From positions 1-22,053 of the forward strand of contig JBFHER010000030.1 in NCBI GenBank assembly GCA_041584055.1: a stretch of 22,053 nt of DNA, given 5' to 3'. The stretch's first letter is position 1. Every line of letters starts with the position of its first letter. The position numbers and the translations under genes are program-made. This stretch comes from JBFHER01 sp041584055. Lineage in GTDB: Bacteria > Bacteroidota > Bacteroidia > Bacteroidales > UBA5342. This document shows, piece by piece, positions 14,367 through 22,053 of this stretch. The notes beneath the pieces were generated by a model that ran no database searches, had not been told where the DNA came from, and saw only the letters and a program-made list of their open reading frames with translations.

Positions 14367-15725
14367 ATGGAAACTAAAAAAATTTCAGACAAAAAGTTGG
14401 TGAACGTTCACATACTGAAGTTGTGGATATTTACACTGGGGCTCCTTGTTTATTCCACCCATTCAGGTCAAGCCCAAACTTGGACCTTGCAGCAGTGTAT
14501 TGATACGGCACTGGTTCATAATAAAAATCTGCAAATGAGTAAAAACAACACAGAACTCGTCTCCGAAAGGCAGCGGGAAGCAAAAGCAAATTTACTTCCG
14601 AAAGCAAACCTGAATGCAGATTATAAATATTTTATTGATTTACCGTATCAACTTATGCCGCAATCTGCTTTTGGTGGTCCGGTTGGGCAATTCAAAGAAA
14701 TCCAAATGGGAGTGCCGCACACTATCAGTACTACCATTCAAATGGCAGTTCCTCTGTATAATTCTCAGGTTTATGGGGCCATTCGTACGACAAAAATTGC
14801 TTCCGATTTAAGCGAACTTCAGTATAAAAAAACTGAAGAACAAGTCTTTTTTGAAATCTCGAACCTTTATTACAACGCTCAAATATTAGCACATCAGCAA
14901 CAGTTTATGGAAGGCAATTTAGAGAACACAAAAAAACTGTATGAAAACATAGAATTACTTTATGAGCAACATATGGTTAAAAAAAGTGATGTTTCAAGAA
15001 TAGCATTGCAGATGGAACAATTATTAACGCAAAGCCAGTTGATTAAAAGCAATCTGCAGCAGGTGTTGAATGCCCTTAAATTTTCAATGGGGGTTTCATT
15101 ACAACAGAATCTCAATATTGAAAGCGAAATTTTAAGCAAATCCGCAGATGATTATCAGATAAATCAACCTGTGGATGTGCACATTGCTGATGCACAAAAC
15201 AAACTGCTATACAGTGAACTTGGCACCTTGAGAAATTCTCGTTTGCCCACTGTTTCTTTGTACGGAAGTTACGGTCAAATTGGATTTGGTTATGATGAAA
15301 AACCCAACGATTTCCTTAAATTCTTTCCGACCAGTTTTGCGGGTTTGCAAGTTTCAGTGCCAATTTTTAACGGCACGGTTACCAAACGAAAAATCAAACA
15401 AAAGAAAATAGAATTACAAAACAGCAAACTACAAATTGAAAATGTGACAGACCAAAATAGCATGCTTATTTATAATGCCACAAGCACAAGGTTGGTTACA
15501 GAGCAAACCATCAAAAACACCACACGTCAGATAGATCTAGCCAGAACGGTTTATGATGAAGTTATTTTGCAGCAAAAGGAGGGAACTGCAAATCTCACAG
15601 AAATCTTAATGGCCGATTATGCACTTCGTGACGCCCAGCAGAGCCAGGTGAATGCAATAATCGCATATCTGAAAGCAGATTTGGAATTGAAAAAACTTAC
15701 AGGAAATATTTCACAACAATATTAA
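14367..15725 (+). CDS. TolC-family outer-membrane efflux channel
   Basis: 452 residues. A long N-terminal region and hydrophobic core (about 13-30) end in SGQA-Q, giving signal cleavage near residue 36. The mature protein starts TWTLQQCIDTALVHNKNLQ, the usual opening of outer-membrane efflux proteins, and holds two repeats of long helices (about 50-230 and 255-450) that build the periplasmic tunnel, with strand-like segments facing the membrane (PTVSLYGSYGQIGFG). It is expected to trimerise and dock with the adaptor and pump encoded next. Spacing to the adaptor gene is 11 bp. Confidence 0.92.
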   Translation: METKKISDKKLVNVHILKLWIFTLGLLVYSTHSGQAQTWTLQQCIDTALVHNKNLQMSKNNTELVSERQREAKANLLPKANLNADYKYFIDLPYQLMPQSAFGGPVGQFKEIQMGVPHTISTTIQMAVPLYNSQVYGAIRTTKIASDLSELQYKKTEEQVFFEISNLYYNAQILAHQQQFMEGNLENTKKLYENIELLYEQHMVKKSDVSRIALQMEQLLTQSQLIKSNLQQVLNALKFSMGVSLQQNLNIESEILSKSADDYQINQPVDVHIADAQNKLLYSELGTLRNSRLPTVSLYGSYGQIGFGYDEKPNDFLKFFPTSFAGLQVSVPIFNGTVTKRKIKQKKIELQNSKLQIENVTDQNSMLIYNATSTRLVTEQTIKNTTRQIDLARTVYDEVILQQKEGTANLTEILMADYALRDAQQSQVNAIIAYLKADLELKKLTGNISQQY

Positions 15726-15736
15726 AAATTAGAATC

Positions 15737-16789
15737 ATGTTAAAAAAGATTGTTTATATCGCTCTGGCACTGGTTATTGTTGTTTTAACAGTTTATAAGT
15801 TGAAAAGTAATCAGGAGACCGTTCAAAGCAGAGTATTTCAATACGATAAGGAAAAACCAATCGCTGTTCAAGCATTTTCTATAAAATCAGAGCAATTGGA
15901 AAATGAGTTTGTTTATTCTGGAAATTTTGAACCGAATAAAGAAAGCAAGATAAGCGCTGATATTCAGGGGAAAGTTGTTTCAGTGCCCGTTGATTTAGGC
16001 AGTTTCGTACAAAAAGGACAAGTTTTGGTTCAGCTCGATAATGCGTTGCTGAAACTTCAGTTGCAAACCATTGAATTACAAATTGAAGGGCTGGAAGCTG
16101 ATGTTAAAAGGTTTACAGTTTTAGTAAAAGCCGACGCAGTTCAAGGTGTTCAGTTGGAAAAAGCGGAACTGGGATTAAAATCGGCAAAAGTGCAAAAGGC
16201 TACCATTCAGGAGCAAATTAACAAAACAACAGTTCGCGCACCCTTTCGTGGAATTATTACTGCAAAAATGACCGAAGAAGGAGCTTTTGCTGCTCCCGGA
16301 ATGCCACTGCTTCAGATCACTGATATTTCGAAACTAAAATTCTCGGTACATGTTTCTGAAAACAATATATCCAAATTTAAGGAAGGGCAAATTTATTCGC
16401 TTTCCGCTGATGTTTATCCAACCATGTTGCTAAGTGGAAAGACAACACTGGTTGGAAGCAAAGCAAATATGGGCAACAGTTATCCGGTTCAATTAGAAGT
16501 TATTAATACTGGTGATTTAAAAATTAAATCTGGAATGTTCGGGAAGGTGAACTTGAAAAGCGACAGCGACACGCCACAAATTATGATTCCGGCATCGGCG
16601 CTGGTGGGAACAACCATTCAACCAAAAGTTTATTGTATAGAAAATGGGAAAGCCATTTTGACAAACATTTCAATTTCGGAACGAATTGAAAATAAAGTTG
16701 TGGTAGCAAATGGTTTAAATGAAGAAGATAAAATTGTGATCAACGGTTTTATCAATCTATTTGATGGTGCCAATGTAATTCTTAAATAA
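15737..16789 (+). CDS. Periplasmic adaptor of an RND efflux pump (membrane fusion protein)
   Basis: 350 residues. One N-terminal membrane anchor (about 4-22) without a lipobox, so held in the inner membrane by the helix. Then a biotinyl-lipoyl half (ADIQGKVVSVPVDLGSFVQKGQVLVQLD), a short alpha hairpin (about 98-155), the second lipoyl half (TTVRAPFRGIITAKMTEEGAFAAPGMPLLQI) and the beta-barrel and membrane-proximal domains. It links the RND pump to the TolC-like channel. The hairpin is short, as often in Bacteroidota adaptors. Spacing to the pump gene is 8 bp, with tight operon structure on both sides. Confidence 0.92.
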   Translation: MLKKIVYIALALVIVVLTVYKLKSNQETVQSRVFQYDKEKPIAVQAFSIKSEQLENEFVYSGNFEPNKESKISADIQGKVVSVPVDLGSFVQKGQVLVQLDNALLKLQLQTIELQIEGLEADVKRFTVLVKADAVQGVQLEKAELGLKSAKVQKATIQEQINKTTVRAPFRGIITAKMTEEGAFAAPGMPLLQITDISKLKFSVHVSENNISKFKEGQIYSLSADVYPTMLLSGKTTLVGSKANMGNSYPVQLEVINTGDLKIKSGMFGKVNLKSDSDTPQIMIPASALVGTTIQPKVYCIENGKAILTNISISERIENKVVVANGLNEEDKIVINGFINLFDGANVILK

Positions 16790-16797
16790 AAAATAAA

Positions 16798-19700
16798 ATG
16801 AATATTACAGAAATCTCAATAAAACGGCCATCGCTCATTATCGTTCTTTTTAGTGTGTTTGCACTTCTAGGGATTATTGGCTACAAAAATCTAAGCTATG
16901 AATTATTGCCCGATTTTAACCAGCCGGTGGTCGTAATAAAAACCATGTACCCAGGCGCCGAACCACAAGAAGTAGAAACTTCGGTCTCACGAATAATAGA
17001 AGATGCCCTTTCAAATCTTGAAGGAGTCGATTTTTTAGAAACCAAGTCGATGCCCAACGCTTCGGTTATAATTGCCAATCTGAAATACGGAACCAATGTT
17101 GACAATGCTATGCAGGATGCGCAACGTTATATCGATAATATTCGTAAAGATTTGCCAGCCGACATTCAGAGTCCGGTAATGAGCAAAGTTTCGCCAAACG
17201 ATTTGCCCATTATTTCGATCAGTGCGACAAGTAATTTGCCCGAAACAGAGTTTTATCAGAAAATGAAAGACGATTTTCTGCCACAAATCCAGCAGTTAAA
17301 AGGGGTGGCAGAAATTACACTTTTGGGTGGTGAAGAGCGTGAAATACAGGTAAAAGTAGATCAGAATAAGCTTAGACTTTACCGTGTTTCACTTTTGCAG
17401 GTGGTTGAATGGATCAACCGCTCCGGCGTGGATGTGCCGGCAGGAAAAGTGCAGTCTGAAAAGGAGAATAATTCAGTTCGATTAACAGGGAAGTTTGCTT
17501 CGATAAGCGATATTATGAATGTGCAAGTTGCCATGCCTTTCCCCGGAAGTCCGGTTTATGTTAAAGATGTGGCCACAGTAACCGACGGTGTAAAAGAGAT
17601 TATTTCGGTCAGCCGTTATAACGGCAAGAGTGGAATCGGTTTGTTACTTAAAAAACAAGGCGATGCCAATGCTGTGGATGTTTCGGAATTGGTCCGCGAA
17701 AAACTACAATATATTGAGGAGCAAAACCCGGAAGCTGGTGTGAAATTTGTTATTGCCGATGATTCAACTGACAATACGATTGCCGCAGTAGAATCGGTGG
17801 TTCACGATTTAATTCTGGCTGTTATTTTGGTGTCAATCGTGATGTTGCTGTTTCTGAGGAGTTACCGGAATTCGTTAATAGTACTTATTTCAATCCCAAC
17901 TTCGCTGGTAACTGCTTTTGCAGTGATGTGGCTATTGGGCTACACTTTAAACTTAATGACCTTGCTGGCCATGTCGCTGATTATTGGAATATTAGTGGAT
18001 GATGCCATTGTGGTACTCGAAAATATACAGCGACATCTGGACAAGGGTAAAGAAAAGAGAACCGCTGCGATGGATGGTCGAATGGAAATTGGTTTTTCAG
18101 CACTCTCCATTACCCTGGTCGATGTTGTGGTTTTTCTTCCCATTTTGTTTTTACAGGTTTTTATTGCTGATATGCTTAAGCAGTTTGCGGTAGTTGTAAT
18201 TACCTCAACCCTTACCAGTTTGCTGGTCGGTTTCACCTTAACACCATGGCTGGCATCGCGAATAGGGAAAAAAGAAGATTTAAAACCAACGAACATTTTT
18301 AATCGTTTTTTACTTTGGTTTGAAGTCCAACTTCAGTCATTCATTCAATGGTATGGCTCGTTGTTAAAATGGGTTTTGTGCCATAAAATTATATTTACAG
18401 GAATTGTTCTTGCCTTGTTGGTTTTTACCGGAGGGATGATGAAAATGGGAATCATCGGAAAAGAAATGATGTCAACCGGAGACCAGGGAAAATTCCGTTT
18501 AAACCTTGAATACGACAAAACGATTACTGTACAGCAGAATAATATTGTTTCGCAACAAATTGAAAACTACATTCTTCAGCACAATGAAGTAGCTACTCTT
18601 TTCAGCAATATTGCCGGGCCCAGTACCGGAATTGGTAGTTTGGGTGTTGGATCGGCCAATAAATCAGAATTTACAGTACAGTTAAAGCCCGAAGGTGAGC
18701 GGACTATAAAAACCGAGGCATTTATGAAATTGCTACGTAACGAGCTGGAATCGGAATTTGCAGGTGTTAATTTTTCCATGGCTGTGATTGGTTTGTTACC
18801 TAAATCGGCGCCAATAAAGATCACGTTAAGCGGTGGAAATCTCGATGAAGTTATGAACGTATCAGAGGAACTACAAGCAGTTATTGAGCAAATCCCCGGA
18901 GCCGATAATGTGCAACTTTCTGTTGTTGAAGGAAATCCGGAGTACAAGGTGATTCCAGAGAAGGATAAAATGCAGCGACTGGGACTAAATACTGCGTACG
19001 TTGGTTTGAATTTACGCATTGCTTTTAGTGGCAACGAAGATGCTTCACTAACAGAAAATGGCACCGAATATCCGGTGCGCATCTGGCTTGACGATTTTAA
19101 CCGTAAAAACTTCGAAGATGTTCAACATCTCACCATCGTAAATCCAATGAATCTGCCAGTTGAGATTTCACAGTTTGCAGAAGTTGTTCAGGATAATTCA
19201 CCATCACTGCTCGAACGGCTCGATAGGCAAGCCTCTGTGACGCTAACTGCTGAATCGTTCGGAAGACCTTCAGGAACATTGGCCGATGAGGTAATTGCAT
19301 ATCTTGATGCCCAGCCGTTGCCTGAAAATGTAAAACTTTCATGGGGTGCCGACATTAAAACACAAAATGACAGTTTTGGCGCACTTGGCTCTGTTTTGCT
19401 GATTTCGTTTATTCTTATCTACCTGATTATGGTGGCCTTGTACGATAGTTTTATTTATCCGTTTGTGGCATTGTTTGGAATTCCGGTGTCTGCAATTGGT
19501 GCATTTCTGGCCTTGAATCTTTCGTCTAATAATATTACTTTATTTGCACTTTTAGGGTTGATAATGTTGATGGGATTGGTAACAAAGAATGCTATTTTGA
19601 TTGTTGATTTTACCAACCAATTAAAGGCACAAGGAAAACACTTTAGAGAAGCGCTGATTATTGCAGGGAAAGAACGGATGCGTCCTATTTTAATGACAAC

Positions 19701-19893
19701 ACTGGCGATGGCAATTGGGATGTTACCCATTGCGCTTGCTCAGGGAACAGCTAGCGAATGGAAAAATGGACTGGCGTGGGTAATTATTGGCGGATTGCTT
19801 TCTTCTTTAATACTGACCGTATTTTTAGTGCCGTTAGTTTACTATGTAGTCGATTCAATAAAGGAAAAAATTGATAAAAGAAACATGAAATGA
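16798..19893 (+). CDS. RND-family efflux transporter (HAE type, AcrB-like)
   Basis: 1031 residues, the usual size. Inner-membrane proton antiporter with two repeats of a large periplasmic loop plus a membrane bundle. The N-terminus ISIKRPSLIIVLFSVF and the loop start VVVIKTMYPGAEPQEVE are typical. TM4 carries the proton-relay pair Asp401-Asp402 in GILVDDAIVVLENI, as in AcrB, which places it with drug/hydrophobic-compound exporters and not with metal exporters of the CusA type. The second half repeats this with ALYDSFIYPFVALFGIP and LMGLVTKNAILIVDF. Substrate cannot be read from sequence. It is the core of the locus, after channel and adaptor genes. Confidence 0.94.
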   Translation: MNITEISIKRPSLIIVLFSVFALLGIIGYKNLSYELLPDFNQPVVVIKTMYPGAEPQEVETSVSRIIEDALSNLEGVDFLETKSMPNASVIIANLKYGTNVDNAMQDAQRYIDNIRKDLPADIQSPVMSKVSPNDLPIISISATSNLPETEFYQKMKDDFLPQIQQLKGVAEITLLGGEEREIQVKVDQNKLRLYRVSLLQVVEWINRSGVDVPAGKVQSEKENNSVRLTGKFASISDIMNVQVAMPFPGSPVYVKDVATVTDGVKEIISVSRYNGKSGIGLLLKKQGDANAVDVSELVREKLQYIEEQNPEAGVKFVIADDSTDNTIAAVESVVHDLILAVILVSIVMLLFLRSYRNSLIVLISIPTSLVTAFAVMWLLGYTLNLMTLLAMSLIIGILVDDAIVVLENIQRHLDKGKEKRTAAMDGRMEIGFSALSITLVDVVVFLPILFLQVFIADMLKQFAVVVITSTLTSLLVGFTLTPWLASRIGKKEDLKPTNIFNRFLLWFEVQLQSFIQWYGSLLKWVLCHKIIFTGIVLALLVFTGGMMKMGIIGKEMMSTGDQGKFRLNLEYDKTITVQQNNIVSQQIENYILQHNEVATLFSNIAGPSTGIGSLGVGSANKSEFTVQLKPEGERTIKTEAFMKLLRNELESEFAGVNFSMAVIGLLPKSAPIKITLSGGNLDEVMNVSEELQAVIEQIPGADNVQLSVVEGNPEYKVIPEKDKMQRLGLNTAYVGLNLRIAFSGNEDASLTENGTEYPVRIWLDDFNRKNFEDVQHLTIVNPMNLPVEISQFAEVVQDNSPSLLERLDRQASVTLTAESFGRPSGTLADEVIAYLDAQPLPENVKLSWGADIKTQNDSFGALGSVLLISFILIYLIMVALYDSFIYPFVALFGIPVSAIGAFLALNLSSNNITLFALLGLIMLMGLVTKNAILIVDFTNQLKAQGKHFREALIIAGKERMRPILMTTLAMAIGMLPIALAQGTASEWKNGLAWVIIGGLLSSLILTVFLVPLVYYVVDSIKEKIDKRNMK

Positions 19894-19937
19894 TTTGCCA
19901 GCCAACAAAATAGGCGTGAAATAATACATCTGTAAAA

Positions 19938-20834
19938 ATGAGAAAAGTACATCTTTTAATGTTGATAATCGTTGTGTGGACATTTTCAGCACAATGTCAG
20001 GAAGATAAAACAACTCAAAAGAATGATTTGCCTTTAATATCACAGGTAAATCAGGGCAACAGTTACATCACCTTTCCAAGCGATATTGGAAATATTGAAC
20101 CCCTTTGGTTTGAAGGAAATGTGAAACCGAATTTTTACTTAAGGCAAAGCAAGAACTCCCGCTTAATGGGAGTTCTAACGCCACAAATTATAATTCGAAT
20201 GTATCGGGAAGAATCGTTTCCGGTGCGAACACCCAGTTACTTGCCACAACTTACCGTCTTTTATTTGTTAAACGAAAAAGTAAATTCGCAGAATTTAAGT
20301 GTTTACGGCCGTATTGCGCATCATTCCAATGGACAGGATGGTGATTTTTTTCTGGAAGATGGAAGCTTAAACCTGAAATCGGGAAGTTTTGCCACTAATT
20401 TTTTAGAGTATGGGTTTATTAAAACCAATATTAATAATCGGTTTAATGCGCTTCAGTTTTTTAAGACCTCATTTGAAATTCATCCCAAAGGTTTTATTCA
20501 AGAAGAATTGGAGGGTATATACAGTCAGTATCGCTGGCATAACTCATTCTCAATTTTTAAACTCGCATCAGATAAAAATCAACAGCATTCCCAAAAGCCA
20601 AGTATTTCAATTAAAGCAGAAACGACCTGGATGTTTGGAGATTACAATCATCTGAAAGCGTTCTCTTCAGAAAGGCTGAATCTTAGACTGACGTTTTACT
20701 ATCATCCAAAATTTCTTGAGGATATTGGTCTTTTTGTACTCTATTTTCATGGTACTGATTATTATAACATTTATTTCAACCACCGGCGAGATATGCTACG
20801 GTTTGGACTAATGACAGAAAAATTAAGTTTTTAA
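19938..20834 (+). CDS. Predicted outer-membrane phospholipase A-like beta-barrel protein
   Basis: 298 residues with an N-terminal signal sequence (about 4-20, ending FSAQC). The body shows alternating strand-like segments rich in Tyr and Phe and ends in an aromatic residue (KLSF), fitting an outer-membrane barrel. Residues 128-132 read HHSNG, which resembles the active-site HNSNG of OMPLA (PldA), where His and Ser two apart are catalytic; Asn154 in ATNFLEYGF could be the third residue, but the loop is about 12 residues longer than in E. coli. If right, it hydrolyses phospholipids in the outer leaflet. An uncharacterised barrel is the alternative. It follows the RND gene by 44 bp, on the same strand, and probably shares its transcript. 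Confidence 0.5.
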   Translation: MRKVHLLMLIIVVWTFSAQCQEDKTTQKNDLPLISQVNQGNSYITFPSDIGNIEPLWFEGNVKPNFYLRQSKNSRLMGVLTPQIIIRMYREESFPVRTPSYLPQLTVFYLLNEKVNSQNLSVYGRIAHHSNGQDGDFFLEDGSLNLKSGSFATNFLEYGFIKTNINNRFNALQFFKTSFEIHPKGFIQEELEGIYSQYRWHNSFSIFKLASDKNQQHSQKPSISIKAETTWMFGDYNHLKAFSSERLNLRLTFYYHPKFLEDIGLFVLYFHGTDYYNIYFNHRRDMLRFGLMTEKLSF

Positions 20835-20850
20835 TAAAAGAAATGTTATA

Positions 20851-21225
20851 ATGGGTTCAGCTGTCGAGCAAAAAATTTTAAAATCCGCACTGGATACCTT
20901 TCTTCGATATGGTTTTCATGGAACCAAACTCCAGCAGATTGCTGTAAATGCAAATGTTAGCAAATCAATGATTCATTACTATTTCCGTTCAAAGGAGAGA
21001 TTATATAAAAGGGTTTTGGAAAATGTTATTGAATATATAGAGAATGGAAATTTTATGCGTTTAAATTTTGAGAGAAAAAATCTAAAAGTTAAGTGGTTTT
21101 TGTATACCGAGTTGTACAATAATCAAACTCTTTTTGAAATCGCCCTTGAAGAAATTTATCATGCAAACTGGGATAAAAAACGTGATGGTATTATAGACTT
21201 GTTTAATCTCCATGAAGCATTCTAA
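20851..21225 (+). CDS. Short TetR-family protein (third of three), possibly truncated
   Basis: 124 residues; typical TetR proteins have about 190-210. A very well kept helix-turn-helix covers residues 5-52 (ILKSALDTFLRYGFHGTKLQ, IAVNANVSKSMIHYYFRSKERLYKRVL). The ligand domain is shortened to about 65 residues and ends at HEAF; I find no continuation of it in the other frames just downstream, where the sequence becomes non-coding and repeat-bearing. It is either a truncated gene at a rearrangement border or a compact regulator. It starts 16 bp after the OMPLA-like gene and is likely in the same transcript. DNA binding looks intact; dimerisation and ligand response are uncertain. Confidence 0.7.
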   Translation: MGSAVEQKILKSALDTFLRYGFHGTKLQQIAVNANVSKSMIHYYFRSKERLYKRVLENVIEYIENGNFMRLNFERKNLKVKWFLYTELYNNQTLFEIALEEIYHANWDKKRDGIIDLFNLHEAF

Positions 21226-21570
21226 TCCTATCCAGTAAGTAGATTTAAAAAAAAATTGGATCAGATAACAATATTGCGGATCGTATCAATTTCCTATCAG
21301 GACTCTTGACCTCGGATCAAAGGAGATTTCTGCGTAGATACTCTTTTTGTTAAACGAAACGCGAAGCACAAATCCTAATCTGACTCACGCCTCGGGTCAT
21401 TATAACTTTCAAGGTTTCTTTTATCGTCGTCCTCTCTCAATCCCGATTCATATTGTTATTGTGCCAATACATTATCACTTTTAACAATGATTGTGGTTAT
21501 GAATTGTTAATTTGTTGAAAACCTTTCGTTTTTCCAAAAGACACACTCTATTGGACGAGTATCACATTTG
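21226..21570. other. Non-coding stretch without recognised feature
   Basis: About 345 bp with stops in all frames and no convincing gene, RNA gene or T-tract terminator. Two loosely alike stretches, GACTC then CCTCGGATC (21301-21318) and GACTC then CCTCGGGTC (21382-21398), are 81 bp apart; I attach no function to them. Confidence 0.6.
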
Positions 21571-21781
21571 GGCGGACTTGTCCGCCGTAGCCGCAATTCA
21601 TTATTCGCAGCACGTTAGATATAAAAAAAAAGCCCGCCTTCGTACTGATATACCAGTGTTTATTCAAGATTAAAATGTCTTAAGGCAAATGCTCTTCCAG
21701 ATCCTGACTTTCAATATTTTTCAAAAAGATAGGCTGTATATTTATCAGTAAACGCAAAGTAGCATTTTAGTTTTACAGGTC
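21571..21781 (+). repeat. Direct repeat, copy 1 (211 bp)
   Basis: Nearly identical to 21840-22053, with about a dozen differences including two short length changes. It begins with the palindrome GGCGGACTTGTCCGCC (21571-21586), passes an A9 tract followed by GCCCGCCTTCG, and ends CAGGTC. The start-to-start distance to copy 2 is 269 bp. Confidence 0.9.
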
Positions 21782-21839
21782 TGATGTTTTTATAATTGAT
21801 GATGTTTTTAATCACACGATGCTTCAAAGAAGAAACATT

Positions 21840-22053
21840 GGCGGACTTGTCCGCCGTAGCCCGCAACTCATTATTTGCAGCAGGTTAGATATATAAAAAA
21901 AAAGCCCGCCTTCGTACTGATATGCCGGTGTTTATTCAAGATTAAAATGTCGTAAGGCAAATGCTCTTCCAGATCCTGACTTTCAATATTTTTCAAAAAG
22001 ATAGGCTGTATATTTATTAGTAAACGCAAAGTAGCATTTTAGATTAACAGGTC
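21840..22053 (+). repeat. Direct repeat, copy 2 (at least 214 bp, reaches the window edge)
   Basis: Second copy of the 21571 repeat, starting with the same 16-bp palindrome (21840-21855). A 58-bp unique spacer (21782-21839) separates the copies. Because the match continues to the last base, the true end, and any further copies, lie outside the window. On the minus strand 22038-21871 is open for 55 codons without a start; in copy 1 the same frame is broken after 28 codons. Confidence 0.9.

Noticed and set aside
21301..21398. Two GACTC...CTCGG(A/G)TC stretches 81 bp apart as a regulatory pair
   Set aside because: The match is short and gapped, and no promoter or gene lies beside it.
21571..21630. 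GTTAGAT fits the integron attC core GTTRRRY
   Set aside because: No matching RYYYAAC core with complementary inner boxes is found at a suitable distance, and no integrase or cassette genes are present.
21571..22053. Repeats as a CRISPR array
   Set aside because: Units are over 200 bp with only two copies and one 58-bp spacer; no cas genes are in the window.

Overview
The window looks like a chromosomal segment of a Bacteroidota bacterium, probably Bacteroidales or Marinilabiliales (the order is inference). The reasons are a GldH-type lipoprotein next to ricT and holB, a fused DAHP synthase-chorismate mutase in a pheA/aminotransferase/tyrA cluster, several promoters with the phylum's -7 box TAnnTTTG, and few strong Shine-Dalgarno sequences.

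Layout. 1-4906 (+) is a dense housekeeping run: holB (cut by the window start), ricT, gldH, trmB, an alkyltransferase-like gene and mrp/apbC, several of them overlapping. 4944-9209 (+) is an aromatic amino acid operon: promoter, a 19-residue leader peptide rich in Phe and Tyr, an antiterminator/terminator pair, then pheA, an aminotransferase, DAHP synthase-chorismate mutase, a large intercistronic hairpin and tyrA. Together these cover the entry step of the shikimate pathway, chorismate to prephenate, both prephenate branches and the final transamination. The leader provides a readable control circuit: stalling at Phe or Tyr codons should favour the antiterminator and expression of the whole operon. 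9163-11700 (-) holds ribD and cls, transcribed convergently to the aromatic operon and divergently from prmC (11739-12587, +).

12733-21225 (+) is an accessory locus that reads as more AT-rich by eye: TetR regulator, cupin, second TetR regulator, TolC-like channel, periplasmic adaptor, RND pump, a predicted outer-membrane protein with an OMPLA-like His-x-Ser-Asn-Gly motif, and a short third TetR protein. A perfect 20-bp palindrome next to the first promoter, and a related copy before the second TetR gene, suggest shared TetR control. The likely job is export of a small or amphipathic toxic compound, with an envelope lipid function attached; the substrate is unknown.

21226-22053 has no convincing gene. 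It contains two near-identical copies (about 211 and at least 214 bp) of a repeat that begins with a 16-bp palindrome, and the second copy runs to the window edge.
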